Source: Methanobacterium_D oryzae (GTDB taxonomy: Archaea > Methanobacteriota > Methanobacteria > Methanobacteriales > Methanobacteriaceae). Taken from it: DNA of 64,000 nt. Of this stretch, positions 7,365-18,080 are shown piece by piece. Location of the stretch: NCBI RefSeq assembly GCF_050433505.1, contig NZ_JBNPXC010000001.1:372001-436000 (forward strand). The letters run 5' to 3'. The position numbers were made by a program, and so were the translations under genes. The notes under the pieces were generated by a model, which was given only the letters and a program-made list of their open reading frames with translations, was not told where the DNA came from and did no database searches. Every line of letters begins with the position of its first letter. The first letter of the stretch is position 1.

Positions 7365-8669
7365 ATGAGTGAAAAATTGGATATGTTTTGTTACCAGTGC
7401 TCTCAAACAGCAAGAGGAACTGGTTGTACAGTAAGAGGCGTATGTGGAAAAGTACCCACAGTTGCAAGACTTCAAGATAACCTTTTATTTGCTATTAAAG
7501 GTATTTCCGCTTACCTTTATCACGCAAGAGAATTGGGCTATACTGATTCTGAAATTGATGGATTTTTAGAAAGAGGATTCTACTCCACACTTACTAACGT
7601 AAACCAGGATGCAGGAGAATTCGTTAAACTGGCAACTGAAGCGGGTGAAATGAATATAAAAACAATGCAGCTTCTTAAAAAAGCACATATAGAAGCTTAC
7701 GGTGAACCAGAGCCTACTGAAGTAAGCACTGGGACAAAAAAAGGTCATGCTATTGTAGCTACAGGACACAGCTTAAAGGCATTATATGAATTACTCAAAC
7801 AAACTGAAGGTACAGGAATTAACGTTTACACTCATTCAGAACTCCTTCCAGCTCATGGATATCCTGAATTTAAAAAATTCGACCATCTTGTAGGTCAACT
7901 TGGAGGGCCATGGTTTGATCAAAGGACAACATTTGCAAAATATCCAGTTGCAATTCTTGCTACATCAAACTGCGCACTGATCCCAACAGATACTTACAAA
8001 GAAAGAATGTTTACATCAGGAGTAGCTCAATTACCTGAAGTGCCGCACATAGAAAATTATGATTTCACTCTATTAATTGAAAAAGCAAAATCTTTACCAG
8101 AACTTGAAGAAGAAGCAGGAGAGAAAGTATTTACAACAGGATTCGGTGCTTCAACAGTCCTTTCACTTGCACCAAAAATAAAAGAGCTTGTAGAAGCTGG
8201 AAAAATAAGAAGATTCTTCGTTGTTGGGGGATGTGACTCTCCATTACCCAAAACAAGCTATTACAGAGAATTTGTACAAAAACTACCAGAAGACACTGTA
8301 GTATTAACACTTGCATGTGGTAAATACAGATTCAACGACCTTGTACTTGGAGATATTGAAGGTGTCCCAAGATTAATAGATTTAGGACAGTGTAATGATG
8401 CAATAGTAGGAATTGACATAGTAGCAGCATTATCAGATCTATTTGGTCTTGAAATAAATGATCTTCCGCTGACATTTGTTTTAAGTTGGATGGAACAGAA
8501 AGCGGCTGCAATACTCTGGAGTTTACTTGCACTGGGAATCAAAGGCATTTATCTTGGCCCTATTGTTCCTGCATGGGTAAATGAGGATATTTTAAATGTT
8601 CTTGTTGAAAACTATGATATAAAAGTAATTGGAGATCCTGAAGAAGATATTAAAACAATTCTGGGATAA
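7365..8669 (+). CDS. hcp: Hybrid-cluster protein (hydroxylamine reductase), short archaeal class
   Basis: Hcp is an Fe-S enzyme with a hybrid 4Fe-2O-2S cluster, reported to reduce hydroxylamine or NO and to have S-nitrosylase activity. At 434 residues it is the short type (class III of archaea and thermophiles), lacking about 100 residues present in class I and II proteins. The N-terminal FCYQCSQTARGTGC...VC cysteines hold the cubane. Hybrid-cluster ligands are visible in GHS, SNCALIPTDTY, GGCDSPLP, LACGKYRF, LGQCND and WMEQKA. A strong AGGTGAG site precedes the ATG. It is transcribed from the operator region shared with the divergent V4R regulator, consistent with nitrosative stress control. 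Confidence 0.95.
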   Translation: MSEKLDMFCYQCSQTARGTGCTVRGVCGKVPTVARLQDNLLFAIKGISAYLYHARELGYTDSEIDGFLERGFYSTLTNVNQDAGEFVKLATEAGEMNIKTMQLLKKAHIEAYGEPEPTEVSTGTKKGHAIVATGHSLKALYELLKQTEGTGINVYTHSELLPAHGYPEFKKFDHLVGQLGGPWFDQRTTFAKYPVAILATSNCALIPTDTYKERMFTSGVAQLPEVPHIENYDFTLLIEKAKSLPELEEEAGEKVFTTGFGASTVLSLAPKIKELVEAGKIRRFFVVGGCDSPLPKTSYYREFVQKLPEDTVVLTLACGKYRFNDLVLGDIEGVPRLIDLGQCNDAIVGIDIVAALSDLFGLEINDLPLTFVLSWMEQKAAAILWSLLALGIKGIYLGPIVPAWVNEDILNVLVENYDIKVIGDPEEDIKTILG

Positions 8670-8738
8670 AAATATCCCACTTTTATTTTTTGAGAAGATT
8701 ATAATGAATGAACTATAATATCTTAAATAGGTGATTTT

Positions 8739-8915
8739 ATGAATGAAGGGTGTGGAATGGATAAATTTAAAGGTAAAATGGGTTGTGGTTGTTCAGGTTC
8801 ATTAGATGTTGAAAAAGCCTCATCAATAAATACAGTAACATGTAAAAAATGTGGTAGGACATTCAAGACTAACAGGAAGACCGATATTTGCTTTGAATGT
8901 GAATTTAAAATTTAA
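8739..8915 (+). CDS. Small Cys-rich zinc-ribbon protein
   Basis: A 58-residue protein with ribosome site GGTGAT three nt before ATG. The N-terminus has a GCGCSGS cluster; the C-terminal half reads CKKCGRTFKTNR, then DICFEC, a four-cysteine zinc ribbon. A 58-residue relative with the same ribbon lies at 21055-21231, and a looser relative at 15967-16170. It follows hcp by 69 bp and could be cotranscribed. I recognise no named family; metal or persulfide binding is a guess from composition. Confidence 0.8.
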   Translation: MNEGCGMDKFKGKMGCGCSGSLDVEKASSINTVTCKKCGRTFKTNRKTDICFECEFKI

Positions 8916-9086
8916 TGAGCATTTAAAAAGAAGAGGTCAAAAAAATACTATTTTAATTATTATATTATTTTTGGAGCTGTATTTTTCTATTTTTTTATAA
9001 AGTATTGAATATCAAAATAGGATCCAAAAAAAGTTATCTTAAAAAAGATTATTTATACTATGGTTAAATTAGAATTTTCAAATAAA

Positions 9087-9677
9087 ATGAATCCAACAAT
9101 CGCAGGACTTTTGTTTTTTCTTGCAGGATCAGTTATTTTAATGGGCATTATAACTGGTGAAATTTTTTATCCTGAGATATATACTTACACAACACATGAT
9201 AGCATGATCAGTGATTTAGGGGCTACTGAACCTCCCTACAGTATTATAACTCAGCCTTCTGCAAATATATTCAATTTCAGCATGATAATATCTGGAATTT
9301 TGCTCCTTATAGGTGCGTATTTCTTGTTTAGGACTTATAATGACAAGATAGCCACAATTCTTGTAGGATTGTTAGGGTTAGGAGCTTTAGGTGTTGGAAT
9401 ATTTCCAGGAAATATAAATCCTCAGCATCCACTATTTGCCATGACTACATTTATAAGTGGAGGTTTATCTGCTATTTACTCTTTCAGACTAATTAATTCT
9501 CCGCTTAGGTATATAGCAGTTCTATTTGGTGTAATTTGTCTATTTTTCTTGTTTACAGCCAATATGTTTATACCTGTAATGGGTGGTGGAGGAGTTGAAA
9601 GATGGGTAGCGTATCCTATCGTACTGTGGATTCTAGGCTTTGGCGGATATTTAATGGGTTTAGGTTCAAAAGAATGA
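9087..9677 (+). CDS. DUF998-like integral membrane protein
   Basis: A membrane protein of about 196 residues with six likely transmembrane helices. The loop after the first helix (YPEIYTYTTHDSMISDLGAT) and the GIFPGNINPQHPLFA loop are typical of the DUF998 family, whose function is unknown. A Met at 9060 lies within or beside a TATA box (TTTATAC, 9052-9058). Initiation some 25 nt downstream would place the mRNA end near 9080, so the Met at 9087 is preferred, giving an almost leaderless message. It sits between hcp and the flavodiiron operon, with no evident functional tie. Confidence 0.8.
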   Translation: MNPTIAGLLFFLAGSVILMGIITGEIFYPEIYTYTTHDSMISDLGATEPPYSIITQPSANIFNFSMIISGILLLIGAYFLFRTYNDKIATILVGLLGLGALGVGIFPGNINPQHPLFAMTTFISGGLSAIYSFRLINSPLRYIAVLFGVICLFFLFTANMFIPVMGGGGVERWVAYPIVLWILGFGGYLMGLGSKE

Positions 9678-9795
9678 ACTAATAACTCTTAATCTATCAT
9701 TAAATTTTTTTAATCTTTTTATTTCTAATTTTTTTATACGCACTGGTTTTTTGTTACACTTGAAAGGGATGTATGATAACCTTTATATAGAATTA

Positions 9796-9831
9796 GTTCG
9801 TATACTATAGTACATTCGTAGGTACACGAAC
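9796..9831. promoter_or_regulatory. Operator of the flavodiiron operon, same layout as at hcp
   Basis: GTTCGTATA begins at 9796 and ATTCG at 9814, an 18 nt offset identical to hcp. The second part is the imperfect palindrome TTCGTAGGTACACGAA (9815-9830) followed by C. A TATA-like TTTATATAG at 9782-9790 lies just upstream. GAAAGGAGG precedes the start codon. Confidence 0.75.
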
Positions 9832-9852
9832 ATTATTGAAAGGAGGAATATT

Positions 9853-11076
<1,224 letters not shown>

Positions 11077-11102
11077 AATGATTACAATGGGAGGAAATGA
11101 AT

Positions 11103-11519
11103 ATGGAATTAATAAACGAACATGAAATAGGAATTTGTAAAGGAACAGATCTAGAAAAACTGGTACAGGCAAACTTCAATGGAGAATGTCAAGAAGTAGG
11201 AATGTACCTTGCAATGGCAAGATTAGCTCAAAGAGAAGGGATGCCAGAAGTTGCAGAAGTTTTAAAAACAATTGCCTGGGAAGAAGCTGAACATGCATCT
11301 CATTTTGCTGAAATGAACGAAGTTATAAAGCCAACACTTAAAGAAAATCTGGAAATGATGCTTGAAGGAGAAACAATGGCTAATAACGAGAAAAAAGAAG
11401 CAGCCAAAAAAGCTAAAGAATGTGATATTGATCCTGCCCATGATTTCTTTGATGAAAGTTCAAGGGATGAAGCAAGACATGCCAAAATGTTAAAAGGAAT
11501 TTTGGAGAGATACTTTTAA
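11103..11519 (+). CDS. Rubrerythrin-type ferritin-like diiron protein
   Basis: A 138-residue four-helix diiron protein of the rubrerythrin/erythrin type that would reduce peroxide. Iron ligands appear in NGECQEVGMY, WEEAEHASH and SRDEARHAKM (two ExxH motifs). The C-terminal rubredoxin domain of classic rubrerythrin is absent, and a separate rubredoxin-containing protein follows at 11585. Two Met codons are possible. GGGAGG is only 2 nt from ATG 11097 and 8 nt from ATG 11103, so 11103 is chosen. Probably cotranscribed with the flavodiiron gene 26 bp upstream. Confidence 0.92.
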   Translation: MELINEHEIGICKGTDLEKLVQANFNGECQEVGMYLAMARLAQREGMPEVAEVLKTIAWEEAEHASHFAEMNEVIKPTLKENLEMMLEGETMANNEKKEAAKKAKECDIDPAHDFFDESSRDEARHAKMLKGILERYF

Positions 11520-11584
11520 ATAATGTCGTGAATTACCCCTCCTACTCTCCATTTTCCTTTTATTTAAATACAGTAGGTGCTTAA

Positions 11585-12193
11585 ATGAAGTATAAATGTG
11601 AAATATGCAGCTATATTTATGATTCAGATAAAGGGGACCCTGAAAGCGGAATTAAGGCAGGAACAGGTTTAAAAGATCTTCCTTTAGAATGGGTTTGCCC
11701 AATATGTGGTATAGAAAAAGATGAATTCTATCCCTTAGAAGATGAAAAACGCGCTACTGATGGAGAATCTCCAATGGCCCTAATGATATTAGCCCTTACT
11801 CATGGCCTCTGGACAATATCTGGAAGAGGTTCTTATTCAGTAACCAGAGAAATTGGGCGTGCATTTATTAATGAATTGAAGGCTGCAGGAACTGAACTAA
11901 ATGATAATGAATCAATGCTTAAATCCATAGAAGAATACTTCATTAGCCATAAATTTGCAAAAGATATGGAATATAAAATTAAAGAAAATGAGGTAGAGCT
12001 TGAAATAAAAAACTGTCGCTTTTTTGGACTATGCAAGCAATTAGAAAATCAAGGAGTTTTAATAACAACCTGTCCTTACACTAATACCTTAGCAATGGCC
12101 TTAGAGGAAACTGATGGTTATAGATATAGAATAAGTAAAGAACAAAAAGGATATGGCCATTATATCAACCTTAAAAAAGTTTCAAAAATTTAA
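11585..12193 (+). CDS. Rubredoxin fused to an uncharacterised Cys-containing domain
   Basis: Residues 1-52 are a rubredoxin (CEICSYIYD, then WVCPICGIEKDEFYPL), an electron carrier to the flavodiiron protein or rubrerythrin. The remaining ~145 residues form a separate domain I cannot name. It ends in KNCRFFGLCKQ, GVLITTCPYT and a YRYRIS strand. The spacing of N-C, G-L, G-V and C-P/A resembles the V4R ligand-binding region of the regulator at 6429-7199 (DCYECKGL, GVPACAF), so I infer a related sensor or hydrolase-like fold. It follows the rubrerythrin by 65 bp, with a pyrimidine-rich stretch between. Confidence 0.8.
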   Translation: MKYKCEICSYIYDSDKGDPESGIKAGTGLKDLPLEWVCPICGIEKDEFYPLEDEKRATDGESPMALMILALTHGLWTISGRGSYSVTREIGRAFINELKAAGTELNDNESMLKSIEEYFISHKFAKDMEYKIKENEVELEIKNCRFFGLCKQLENQGVLITTCPYTNTLAMALEETDGYRYRISKEQKGYGHYINLKKVSKI

Positions 12194-12244
12194 TATTTAT
12201 TATTTTAAGATTAAAAGACTACTTCTCCTTTATTTTTAAATAAT

Positions 12245-13606
12245 CTATTTTTTATTATTATTTACTCTTTTTAACTTATCGCATGCGTCTTCTGCAGCAA
12301 GTATGATAGGATCTATAACCATAGAAACTGGCGGAGCATACGAAAATTCCATTGTAGAGAGTTCAGAACAAGTTATGCCCTTTGCAATTGCCAGTGACAT
12401 TGTATCAACTCTTTCTGCCACACGTTCCTCAGCAATTATTTGACAACCTATAATTTTCCCCTTAAGGTCACATATCATCTTTACATCAATTCTTTTTGCT
12501 CCAGGATAGTAACGGGCCTTAGTAAGAGCTTTACTTTTTCCCGAAACTACATCAATTCCATTTTGAAGCGCTATTACTTTAGTTAATCCAACCGCACCGA
12601 ATTCTAAATTTCCAATTTTAGATACCATAGAATTTAAAACGGGTTTAAATTCAGTTTCAATACCTACAATATTTTTTGCAGCAATTTTTCCCTGTCTTAC
12701 AGCAGCAGTTCCAAGAGGAGATTGAGTATTATGTCCAGTTATTGCATCATATACTTCTACACAGTCGCCCACAGCGTATATATTAGGTACACATGTCTGC
12801 ATTTTTTCATTGACCTGTATGGCCCATCTACCAAGCTCACAACCTGCCATTTTGGCGAGTTTTGTTTCAGGTCTTACTCCGGTGGCCATTATAACCATAT
12901 CAGCTTCTACTTCCTCATCTCCAAAAGCAACCCCTTCAACACTTGTTTCTCCAATGATCTTTTCGATAGGCGTTCCAAGAATTACATTAATTCCCTGTTT
13001 TTCAATATATTTTTGAACTATGGTTGCCATATCTGGATCTAATGATCTTGGAACTATTTGAGGTAACATTTCTGCTATGGAAACTTCAAGACCCATATTT
13101 CGAAGTCCATAAGCAATTTCTAGGCCAATTAAGCCCGCCCCTGCAACCACGGCAGTTTTACTTTTTTCAGCATATTCTTTGATTTTCAAACCATCTTTTA
13201 TGGTCCGTATCTTGAACACGCCTTCCAGATCAGATCCTTCTACTGGAGGGATGAAAGGAGCCCCGCCAGTTGCTATTACAAGATAATCATAGGATAATTC
13301 TTTTATAATTTCATCTTCATGGTCCAATAAGCAGTATTTAATTTTATTTTCACTACTTGACACTTCTAATACTTCTGCTCGAGTTATAATGGTGATGTTT
13401 TTTTCCAGATAATCTTCTGGCTCGTGCATAATTATATCATCAAAACAGTCTACTTCTCCGCTTAAAACATAGGGAATTGCACAGGGGGAATATGCAACAT
13501 GTTCGTCACGAGTTATTACTGTTATTTCTGCATTTTCATCGTATTTACGTATATTTGAAGCTGTGGTTAGTCCACCAGCTCCGCCTCCTATTATGATTAT
13601 TTTCAT
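12245..13606 (-). CDS. NADH oxidase / CoA-disulfide reductase-like flavoprotein
   Basis: A 453-residue FAD/NAD(P) pyridine nucleotide-disulfide oxidoreductase. The FAD loop IIIGGGAGGLTTA is at the N-terminus, the single redox Cys is in VAYSPCAIPYVLSGE (about residue 43), the NAD loop is AGAGLIGLEIA and the second FAD motif IYAVGDCVEV. A single Cys in place of a CxxxxC pair places it with NADH oxidases, peroxidases and CoA-disulfide reductases. It converges on the rubredoxin fusion, so it borders the O2-stress cluster and may serve the same purpose. Which disulfide or oxidant it reduces cannot be decided here. AAGGAG precedes the start. Confidence 0.88.
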   Translation of the reverse strand: MKIIIIGGGAGGLTTASNIRKYDENAEITVITRDEHVAYSPCAIPYVLSGEVDCFDDIIMHEPEDYLEKNITIITRAEVLEVSSSENKIKYCLLDHEDEIIKELSYDYLVIATGGAPFIPPVEGSDLEGVFKIRTIKDGLKIKEYAEKSKTAVVAGAGLIGLEIAYGLRNMGLEVSIAEMLPQIVPRSLDPDMATIVQKYIEKQGINVILGTPIEKIIGETSVEGVAFGDEEVEADMVIMATGVRPETKLAKMAGCELGRWAIQVNEKMQTCVPNIYAVGDCVEVYDAITGHNTQSPLGTAAVRQGKIAAKNIVGIETEFKPVLNSMVSKIGNLEFGAVGLTKVIALQNGIDVVSGKSKALTKARYYPGAKRIDVKMICDLKGKIIGCQIIAEERVAERVDTMSLAIAKGITCSELSTMEFSYAPPVSMVIDPIILAAEDACDKLKRVNNNKK

Positions 13607-13721
13607 CTTATTTTTTTCTCCTTTTGGGGTAACTATAAAGTTTGTAATTTTTTTGTTATTATATATAAATTTCTTTGTATTGAAATAATTCTATTTTTAT
13701 TTTAAAATCACACCTCCAAAC

Positions 13722-13774
13722 ATTTATATACTATATTTAACATCCATAATATATCGATATATTTGGATATATGG
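13722..13774 (+). promoter_or_regulatory. Promoter and palindromic operator of the arsenic operon
   Basis: A TATA box (TTTATATA) lies at 13723-13730. The perfect 16-bp palindrome AATATATCGATATATT is at 13748-13763, inside a wider frame with CCATA at 13744 and TATGG at 13770. It covers the predicted initiation site. ArsR-type repressors bind AT-rich palindromes, so the arsR gene at 16175 is the likely regulator. Confidence 0.65.
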
Positions 13775-13804
13775 AATTAATTAAATCTTAAAAAGGTGCA
13801 TATA

Positions 13805-14563
13805 ATGAAGAAAAAAGAAATTAAAGAGTTTGTAAAAGATAGATACTCAAAAATAGCATCTAAAGAAGATAAATCTTGCTGCTCATGCTCAGGTGGTCCT
13901 GATTTAGTGATTGAACAGGCTAAATCAGCAGGTTATAACCCCGAAGATCTTAAAAGCATCCCAGAAGAGGCTGTTTTTGGACTTGGCTGCGGAAACCCAA
14001 CAGCACTTGCAGAATTAGAAGAAGGAGAAACAGTATTAGATCTTGGATCAGGTGGAGGAATAGACGTTTTTCTCGCGGCAAACAAAGTTGGTAAATTTGG
14101 GAAGGTTATTGGAGTAGATATGACCGAAGAAATGGTTAAAACTGCCATAAAAAATGCAGGAACTGGTGAATACACTAATGTTGAATTTAAACTTGGTGAA
14201 ATTGAAAATTTACCAATTGAAGATGATTCCATCGATGTTATAATTAGTAACTGCGTCATAAATCTTACACCAAATAAGCTGACAGCATATAAAGAAGCAT
14301 TCAGAGTTTTAAAGCCAAAAGGACGTATTTTAGTTTCAGATATAGTAACTGAAGGAGAACTTCCTGAAGAAATTAAACGAAGTTTTCAGGCATGGGCTGA
14401 ATGTGTTGCGGGAGCTATGGAAAAACAGGAATATTTAGATACGATAAAAGAAGCAGGATTCAATGATATTGAAATTGTTGAACAGCACTATTTTACAGAA
14501 CCAGGCATGGACGAGCGATTGGTAGGTAAAATTACAAGTATTCAAGTTAAAGCTAGGAAATAG
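13805..14563 (+). CDS. arsM: Arsenite methyltransferase (ArsM-like)
   Basis: A 252-residue SAM-dependent methyltransferase expected to methylate As(III). The SAM loop is VLDLGSGGGIDVFLAA. Cysteines at the usual ArsM positions are seen in GLGCGNP, SNCVINLTP and WAECVAGAM, with an extra CCSCSGGPD cluster near residue 25. The upstream in-frame GTG at 13796 lies inside the AGGTG ribosome site, so ATG 13805 is the likely start. First gene of an operon that includes arsR, arsC and the acr3 pump, which supports the arsenic role over general methylation. Confidence 0.9.
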   Translation: MKKKEIKEFVKDRYSKIASKEDKSCCSCSGGPDLVIEQAKSAGYNPEDLKSIPEEAVFGLGCGNPTALAELEEGETVLDLGSGGGIDVFLAANKVGKFGKVIGVDMTEEMVKTAIKNAGTGEYTNVEFKLGEIENLPIEDDSIDVIISNCVINLTPNKLTAYKEAFRVLKPKGRILVSDIVTEGELPEEIKRSFQAWAECVAGAMEKQEYLDTIKEAGFNDIEIVEQHYFTEPGMDERLVGKITSIQVKARK

Positions 14564-14574
14564 GAGAAAATATT

Positions 14575-15921
<1,347 letters not shown>

Positions 15922-15966
15922 ATCCCCTTATTTATAAAAACTAAAATCGTGTAAGTGGTGATCAAA

Positions 15967-16170
15967 TTGACAAAAATAGGAAAAAATACGGTAATGCTAA
16001 ATAGGGTTAGTTCCGGGTCATGTTCGAGCTGTTCTTGTGTAAAACCACAAAAACCAAATTTTAAAGACGCCATATGTGAAGTTTGCGATAGAGTATTTAC
16101 GATAGATAAAGATGTTTATATCTGTCCCGATTGCCAAAAAAAAGCAGATATAATCTTAAAATTAAAGTGA
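15967..16170 (+). CDS. Small Cys-rich zinc-ribbon-like protein in the arsenic operon
   Basis: A 67-residue protein. The N-terminal part has SCSSCSC and the C-terminal part a four-Cys ribbon (CEVCDRVF, CPDC). Translation most likely starts at TTG 15967, because GGTGATC at 15957-15963 is the ribosome site; the earlier GTG at 15955 lies inside it. The ribbon resembles the proteins at 8739 and 21055, but only loosely. Placed between the Fe-S protein and arsR. A thiol-rich metal or As(III) chaperone role is a guess. Confidence 0.72.
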   Translation: MTKIGKNTVMLNRVSSGSCSSCSCVKPQKPNFKDAICEVCDRVFTIDKDVYICPDCQKKADIILKLK

Positions 16171-16174
16171 TTCT

Positions 16175-16525
16175 ATGAAAACATGTGAAATTACAGGTGA
16201 AGGAAAACCCTGTAGTAACCAAATTAAAAGATTAAAAGAAATTCTAGACAAGATTCCAGAAGATGAAGAATTACAACATAGATCCGAACATTTTAAAGCA
16301 ATTTCTGATCCTACAAGACTTAAAATACTGTATTTACTTCAAGATGGGGAGTTATGTGTTTGTGAAATAATTAACGTGCTTGAAAAACCTCAATCAACAA
16401 TATCTCACCATTTAAATGTTTTAAAAAATGCAGGATTTATAGAAGGAAGAAAAGCAGGAGTTTGGATACATTATAAACTCCTAAATCCGGAAATTGTTGA
16501 TTTAATTGAAAATTTATTAAAATAA
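16175..16525 (+). CDS. arsR: ArsR-family arsenic-responsive repressor
   Basis: A 116-residue winged-helix repressor. The recognition region reads DPTRLKILYLL, then STISHHLNVLKNAGFI. The metal-binding motif ELCVCE lies in the alpha-3 helix, the classic As(III)/Sb(III) site. An N-terminal extension with two further cysteines (KTCEITGEGKPC) could add a ligand. It is in the middle of the operon and should autorepress by binding the palindrome at 13748-13763. GTGAT spaced 4 nt from ATG gives the start. Confidence 0.92.
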   Translation: MKTCEITGEGKPCSNQIKRLKEILDKIPEDEELQHRSEHFKAISDPTRLKILYLLQDGELCVCEIINVLEKPQSTISHHLNVLKNAGFIEGRKAGVWIHYKLLNPEIVDLIENLLK

Positions 16526-16545
16526 TTGGAATTAGAGGAATTGAA

Positions 16546-16923
16546 ATGGAAGAAAAGAAAATAGCAGTTTCACCATGTACTGGAATGAGTCCTTATGGGC
16601 TAGTTGCAAGAGCAGCATGTGCAGATACAGTTAATGAAAATGAAGATGTTATATCTATCTGTATAACAGCAACATCTGCAGAAAGCGGAGGATATAAAAA
16701 TCTAATAAAAAAATATCCAATCATTGCCATAAATGGATGTCAAAATGCATGTGTTGGTAAAATACTTGCTCAAAAAGGTGTTAAAACTTCTAAAAATTTG
16801 GATATAATGGAATTATTAAATGAAGAAGGTCTACAACCATCTGATGTTGCAAGATTAAGTGAAGAAGATGAAAAATGTGTTGAAGCCGTTAAAAAGAAAA
16901 TTAAAAAATTATTAGAGCAATAA
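16546..16923 (+). CDS. DGC-domain putative zinc/metal-binding protein
   Basis: A 125-residue protein of the DGC-domain family. Motifs are SPCTGMSPYGLVARAA near the N-terminus, CITATSAESGGYK, and the domain-naming INGCQNACVGKILAQKGV. The family is found near arsenic and metal genes in many prokaryotes; its molecular function is not settled. Four or more cysteines could bind a metal(loid). It lies 20 bp after arsR and 9 bp before arsC. Confidence 0.82.
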   Translation: MEEKKIAVSPCTGMSPYGLVARAACADTVNENEDVISICITATSAESGGYKNLIKKYPIIAINGCQNACVGKILAQKGVKTSKNLDIMELLNEEGLQPSDVARLSEEDEKCVEAVKKKIKKLLEQ

Positions 16924-16932
16924 TGTGATTCT

Positions 16933-17361
16933 ATGGATAATAATCCCAAGAGCGTTTTGTTTATATGTAAAAATAATTCAGGTAGATCTCAAATGGCTGA
17001 AGGTCTATTAAAACATATTCATGGGGATAAATATGATGTGTATAGTGCAGGAAGCGATCCTAAAGGAGTTAGTCCATTAAGTGTCAAATTCATGGCCGAA
17101 ATTGGAATTGATATCTCTAATCAATCATCTACAAATCTTAAAGAATACCAGGGACAGGAATTTGACTATGTAGTAACTCTCTGCGGCGATGAGGATGAAG
17201 TCTGTCCAGTATTTTTAAGTGGTAAAAAATACATTTACCATGGATTTAAAGATCCTGCCACTTATTTTGAGAATAATCTGGAAAAAATAGATATTTTTAG
17301 ACTTATTAGGGATGAAATTAAAGATTGGATAGAAAATTCATTTATAAATGATATTAATTAA
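16933..17361 (+). CDS. arsC: Arsenate reductase, low-molecular-weight phosphatase type
   Basis: A 142-residue ArsC that reduces arsenate to arsenite. The phosphate/arsenate loop is CKNNSGRSQMAEG (CX5R). The redox partner region is TLCGDEDEVCPVF with two cysteines, as in thioredoxin-linked ArsC. KDPATYF supplies the aspartate. GTGATTCT immediately precedes ATG. It sits after the DGC gene and before a DUF166 gene, with the efflux pump at the end of the operon. Confidence 0.93.
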   Translation: MDNNPKSVLFICKNNSGRSQMAEGLLKHIHGDKYDVYSAGSDPKGVSPLSVKFMAEIGIDISNQSSTNLKEYQGQEFDYVVTLCGDEDEVCPVFLSGKKYIYHGFKDPATYFENNLEKIDIFRLIRDEIKDWIENSFINDIN

Positions 17362-17389
17362 GTAAAAATAGTTTCAGGAGCTTAAAAAT

Positions 17390-18043
17390 ATGTTAAAAAT
17401 TGCAATAGCTACAGATGGCCCGTATGGGGAACGTGCATATGAATATATAGGTAAAGAATTCGACACTGAATTTATAGAACTTGAACAACCCACTTCTATG
17501 TTTGCAGATGAAATTGAAATTCCAGAAGATGCATTAAAAAAGTTTGAAGCTGCTGATATACTCATAACTTACACTCTTCATCCAGATCTGACACTTGACC
17601 TGGTCGAAATGTTACATGACAAGGTAGAATGGGTAATAGTAGCTGCATGGAGAGGTGAAGGATTTAAAAATCAACTCGAAAGATTAGGAAATGTCACATG
17701 CCCTGAAAACATGTGCGATCTCCAGGAAAACGGAAATCCGATATTCGATGAATTTGTAGCTAAATTTGGAAGACCAATTGTCAAAATAAACTGCCAGGAC
17801 GATAAAATTGTTGATATAGAAGTTTTAAGGTCATCTCCTTGTGGATCAACATTTTTCGTGGCCGAAGAAATGATTGGACAGGATTTAGAGGATTTACCTA
17901 TAAAAGCAGGTTTAAAAATACAACATTATCCATGTAGGGCTCCGAAGATGAGACTATTCTCTGATGATGAGTGTAAAAAGGAAATGGCGGCTAATTTCCA
18001 TAAGGAAGCGTTTGAAGAGGCTTTAGAAAAGAAAGAAGAATAA
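17390..18043 (+). CDS. DUF166 domain protein in the arsenic operon
   Basis: A 217-residue protein of the archaeal DUF166 family, once suggested to be thymidylate-synthase related but without proven function. Cysteines lie in TCPENMCDLQ, INCQDD, SSPCGSTFFVA and YPCRAPK. The family is usually a single housekeeping gene in methanogens; its place between arsC and acr3, with 28 and 37 bp gaps, ties this copy to As metabolism. GGAGC 7 nt upstream of ATG. Binding of As(III) through the conserved cysteines is an inference. Confidence 0.8.
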   Translation: MLKIAIATDGPYGERAYEYIGKEFDTEFIELEQPTSMFADEIEIPEDALKKFEAADILITYTLHPDLTLDLVEMLHDKVEWVIVAAWRGEGFKNQLERLGNVTCPENMCDLQENGNPIFDEFVAKFGRPIVKINCQDDKIVDIEVLRSSPCGSTFFVAEEMIGQDLEDLPIKAGLKIQHYPCRAPKMRLFSDDECKKEMAANFHKEAFEEALEKKEE

Positions 18044-18080
18044 TTATTATTTTTTTATATTCATTTTTTAGGAGCTTAAA

